This document shows positions 63,238 to 64,000 of a stretch of 64,000 nt of DNA, piece after piece (within the stretch, counting starts at the first letter, position 1; each line of letters starts with the position of its first letter). The notes beneath the pieces are model-generated. The model made no database searches. It saw only the letters and a program-made list of their open reading frames with translations, and was not told the DNA's origin. The translations under genes were made by a program, and so were the position numbers. This DNA is from DASWDH01 sp035318505 (GTDB taxonomy: Bacteria; Myxococcota_A; Polyangia; Polyangiales; Polyangiaceae): contig DATHEQ010000285.1 in assembly GCA_035318505.1 (NCBI GenBank), positions 13,215 to 77,214 of the forward strand. The letters are read 5' to 3'.

Positions 63238-63539
63238 CCACTTGATAACGTCCATGCACCGCGGGGACCGCTCGGAATTTTTACAGGGAGGCGGGGAGGC
63301 GGGGAGAAGAGCCAGAATTTTGGGGTTGGTGCGGAGCTGGGCGGTGGACGGGCTGCAGATGGCGGCGAGTGACGATCGGCGCGCGCTTGAACGCGGGGGC
63401 CGCGCCCGGGTGCGGGGGTCGCGTGTGAAAACGGGCGATCCATCAGTCTTTTTCTTCTCCCCGCCTCCGCGCCTCCCTGTGAATTCTTCTTCTTCGTCTC
63501 AAGGCCTTATCGCGGTTGGCGGAGCATAGCGAGAACGAG
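63238..63539 (+). other. Non-coding gap between nuoD and nuoG
   Basis: 302 bp in an operon whose other genes touch or overlap. It holds the inverted-repeat element at 63283-63480. A reading frame of about 100 codons crosses it but starts inside nuoD and is low-complexity. I see no promoter with a good -35/-10 pair and no RNA gene. Confidence 0.7.
63283..63480. mobile_element. 198-bp element with 28-bp terminal inverted repeats (MITE-like)
   Basis: The left end 63283-63310 (ACAGGGAGGCGGGGAGGCGG...) and right end 63453-63480 are inverted copies over 28 bp with one mismatch. The 142 bp between them has no coding sequence. GAATT occurs on both sides (63275-63279 and 63481-63485), which may be a target duplication, although three extra bases lie between it and the left end. 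The ends are G-rich and could form quadruplex or long hairpin structures. A REP-type extragenic repeat is the alternative. Confidence 0.6.
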
Positions 63540-64000
63540 ATGCCTACTTTCAAGTTGGATGGGCGCGAGATTCCTTTCGAAAAAGGGGACACGATCATTC
63601 GGGCCGCTCATCGGATGGGGATCGATATTCCCCACTATTGCTGGCACCCCGGGCTCAGCGTGGCGGCCAACTGCCGCATGTGCCTCGTCGAGATCGCGCC
63701 CCCGCCCGGTCAGCGTCCGCTCGCGCTCGATATCTTGCGCTGGGATACCGAGAAGAACGATTACGTGGTCGTGCAAAAGCCGAAGCTCCAGCCGGCGTGC
63801 CAGGTGTCCGTCGCCGAGAACATGGACGTGAAGAGCGAGTCGTCCCCCGAGGTCGAGAAAGCCCGCGCCACGGTGCAGGAGCTGCTCCTCTTGAATCACC
63901 CCGTCGATTGCCCGATCTGCGATCAAGCGGGCGAGTGCCGGCTCCAGGACTATTGGCTCGAGCACCAGGGCACCAAAAAACGGATGCGCGACGAGCCCAT
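63540..64000 (+). CDS. nuoG: NADH-quinone oxidoreductase subunit G, 5' part only
   Basis: The gene begins at the ATG at 63540 and runs off the right edge; about 153 residues are visible. The N-terminal ferredoxin domain shows HYCWHPGLSVAANCRMCLVE and PACQVSV (2Fe-2S ligands), followed by NHPVDCPICDQAGECRLQDY for the His/Cys cluster. It is the largest Fe-S subunit of complex I. It follows nuoD after a 302-bp interruption and is presumably continued by nuoH and nuoI outside the window. Confidence 0.95.
   Translation, partial: MPTFKLDGREIPFEKGDTIIRAAHRMGIDIPHYCWHPGLSVAANCRMCLVEIAPPPGQRPLALDILRWDTEKNDYVVVQKPKLQPACQVSVAENMDVKSESSPEVEKARATVQELLLLNHPVDCPICDQAGECRLQDYWLEHQGTKKRMRDEP

Noticed and set aside
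63227..63529. A 100-codon frame between nuoD and nuoG
   Set aside because: Starts within nuoD and is formed by the inverted-repeat element; low complexity and no start signal.

Overview
This is high-GC bacterial chromosome with GTG/TTG starts, very tight ATGA/GTGA gene overlaps, many Cys-rich or Asp/Ala-rich lipoproteins, an ECF sigma factor, a Ser/Thr kinase, a near-complete lower mevalonate pathway and AgmX-tail and LA_2272-type repeat proteins. Together these suggest a myxobacterium (Myxococcota, Polyangiales-like). That placement is inferred from gene content, not from a database match. I see no rRNA, tRNA, CRISPR array, integrase or transposase.

Layout. 1-2731: end of ychF, then two membrane/zinc-ribbon genes on the minus strand. 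2732-11672: first half of respiratory complex I (nuoE F J K L M N). 11697-16445: lipoprotein, Ser/Thr kinase, PEGA-type protein, Cys-rich lipoprotein. 16525-23521 (minus): an isoprenoid operon (prenyl synthase, mevalonate kinase, diphosphomevalonate decarboxylase, phosphomevalonate kinase, HMG-CoA reductase, TPR lipoprotein), with type 2 IPP isomerase divergent at 23708 followed by a GAF protein and a CheY-like regulator. 26112-28080: zinc-ribbon/AgmX-tail protein and an unknown secreted protein. 28092-36483: a TonB transport module (outer-membrane receptor, lipoprotein, ExbB, ExbD, TonB-like protein) with an ECF sigma factor, an anti-sigma-like TPR protein and a surface-repeat protein. 36505-37668: beta-helix lipoprotein. 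37772-44202: GNAT, trpF, an inverted STAND/BTAD regulator, trpB, trpA. 44207-47387: HEAT protein, DUF4149 membrane protein, small unknown, lipoprotein. 47424-51861: cytochrome lipoprotein, metallophosphoesterase and dihaem peroxidase, divergent from an OxyR-type regulator. 51918-54536: 2-oxoacid dehydrogenase E1-alpha and E3. 54548-60402: ATPase-like protein, lone FlhB/SctU homologue, methylmalonyl-CoA epimerase, small lipoprotein, TIGR02757 protein, TPR protein. 60534-64000: second complex I cluster (nuoA B C D, then nuoG running off the end), with a 198-bp inverted-repeat element between nuoD and nuoG.

The strongest new observation is a putative self-contained ECF regulon. The motif GAAC-N14-CGGGCAC occurs with identical spacing upstream of the sigma gene, upstream of exbB-exbD-tonB, and in the opposite orientation upstream of the TonB-dependent receptor. 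Other points of interest are the split of complex I over about 50 kb, the extra C-terminal domain on NuoL next to an N-terminal extension on NuoM, the inverted-repeat element inside the nuo operon, an apparent AUC start codon with an ideal Shine-Dalgarno sequence, an NPEH variant of the FlhB/SctU autocleavage motif, and an OxyR with both redox cysteines divergent from a cytochrome c peroxidase.
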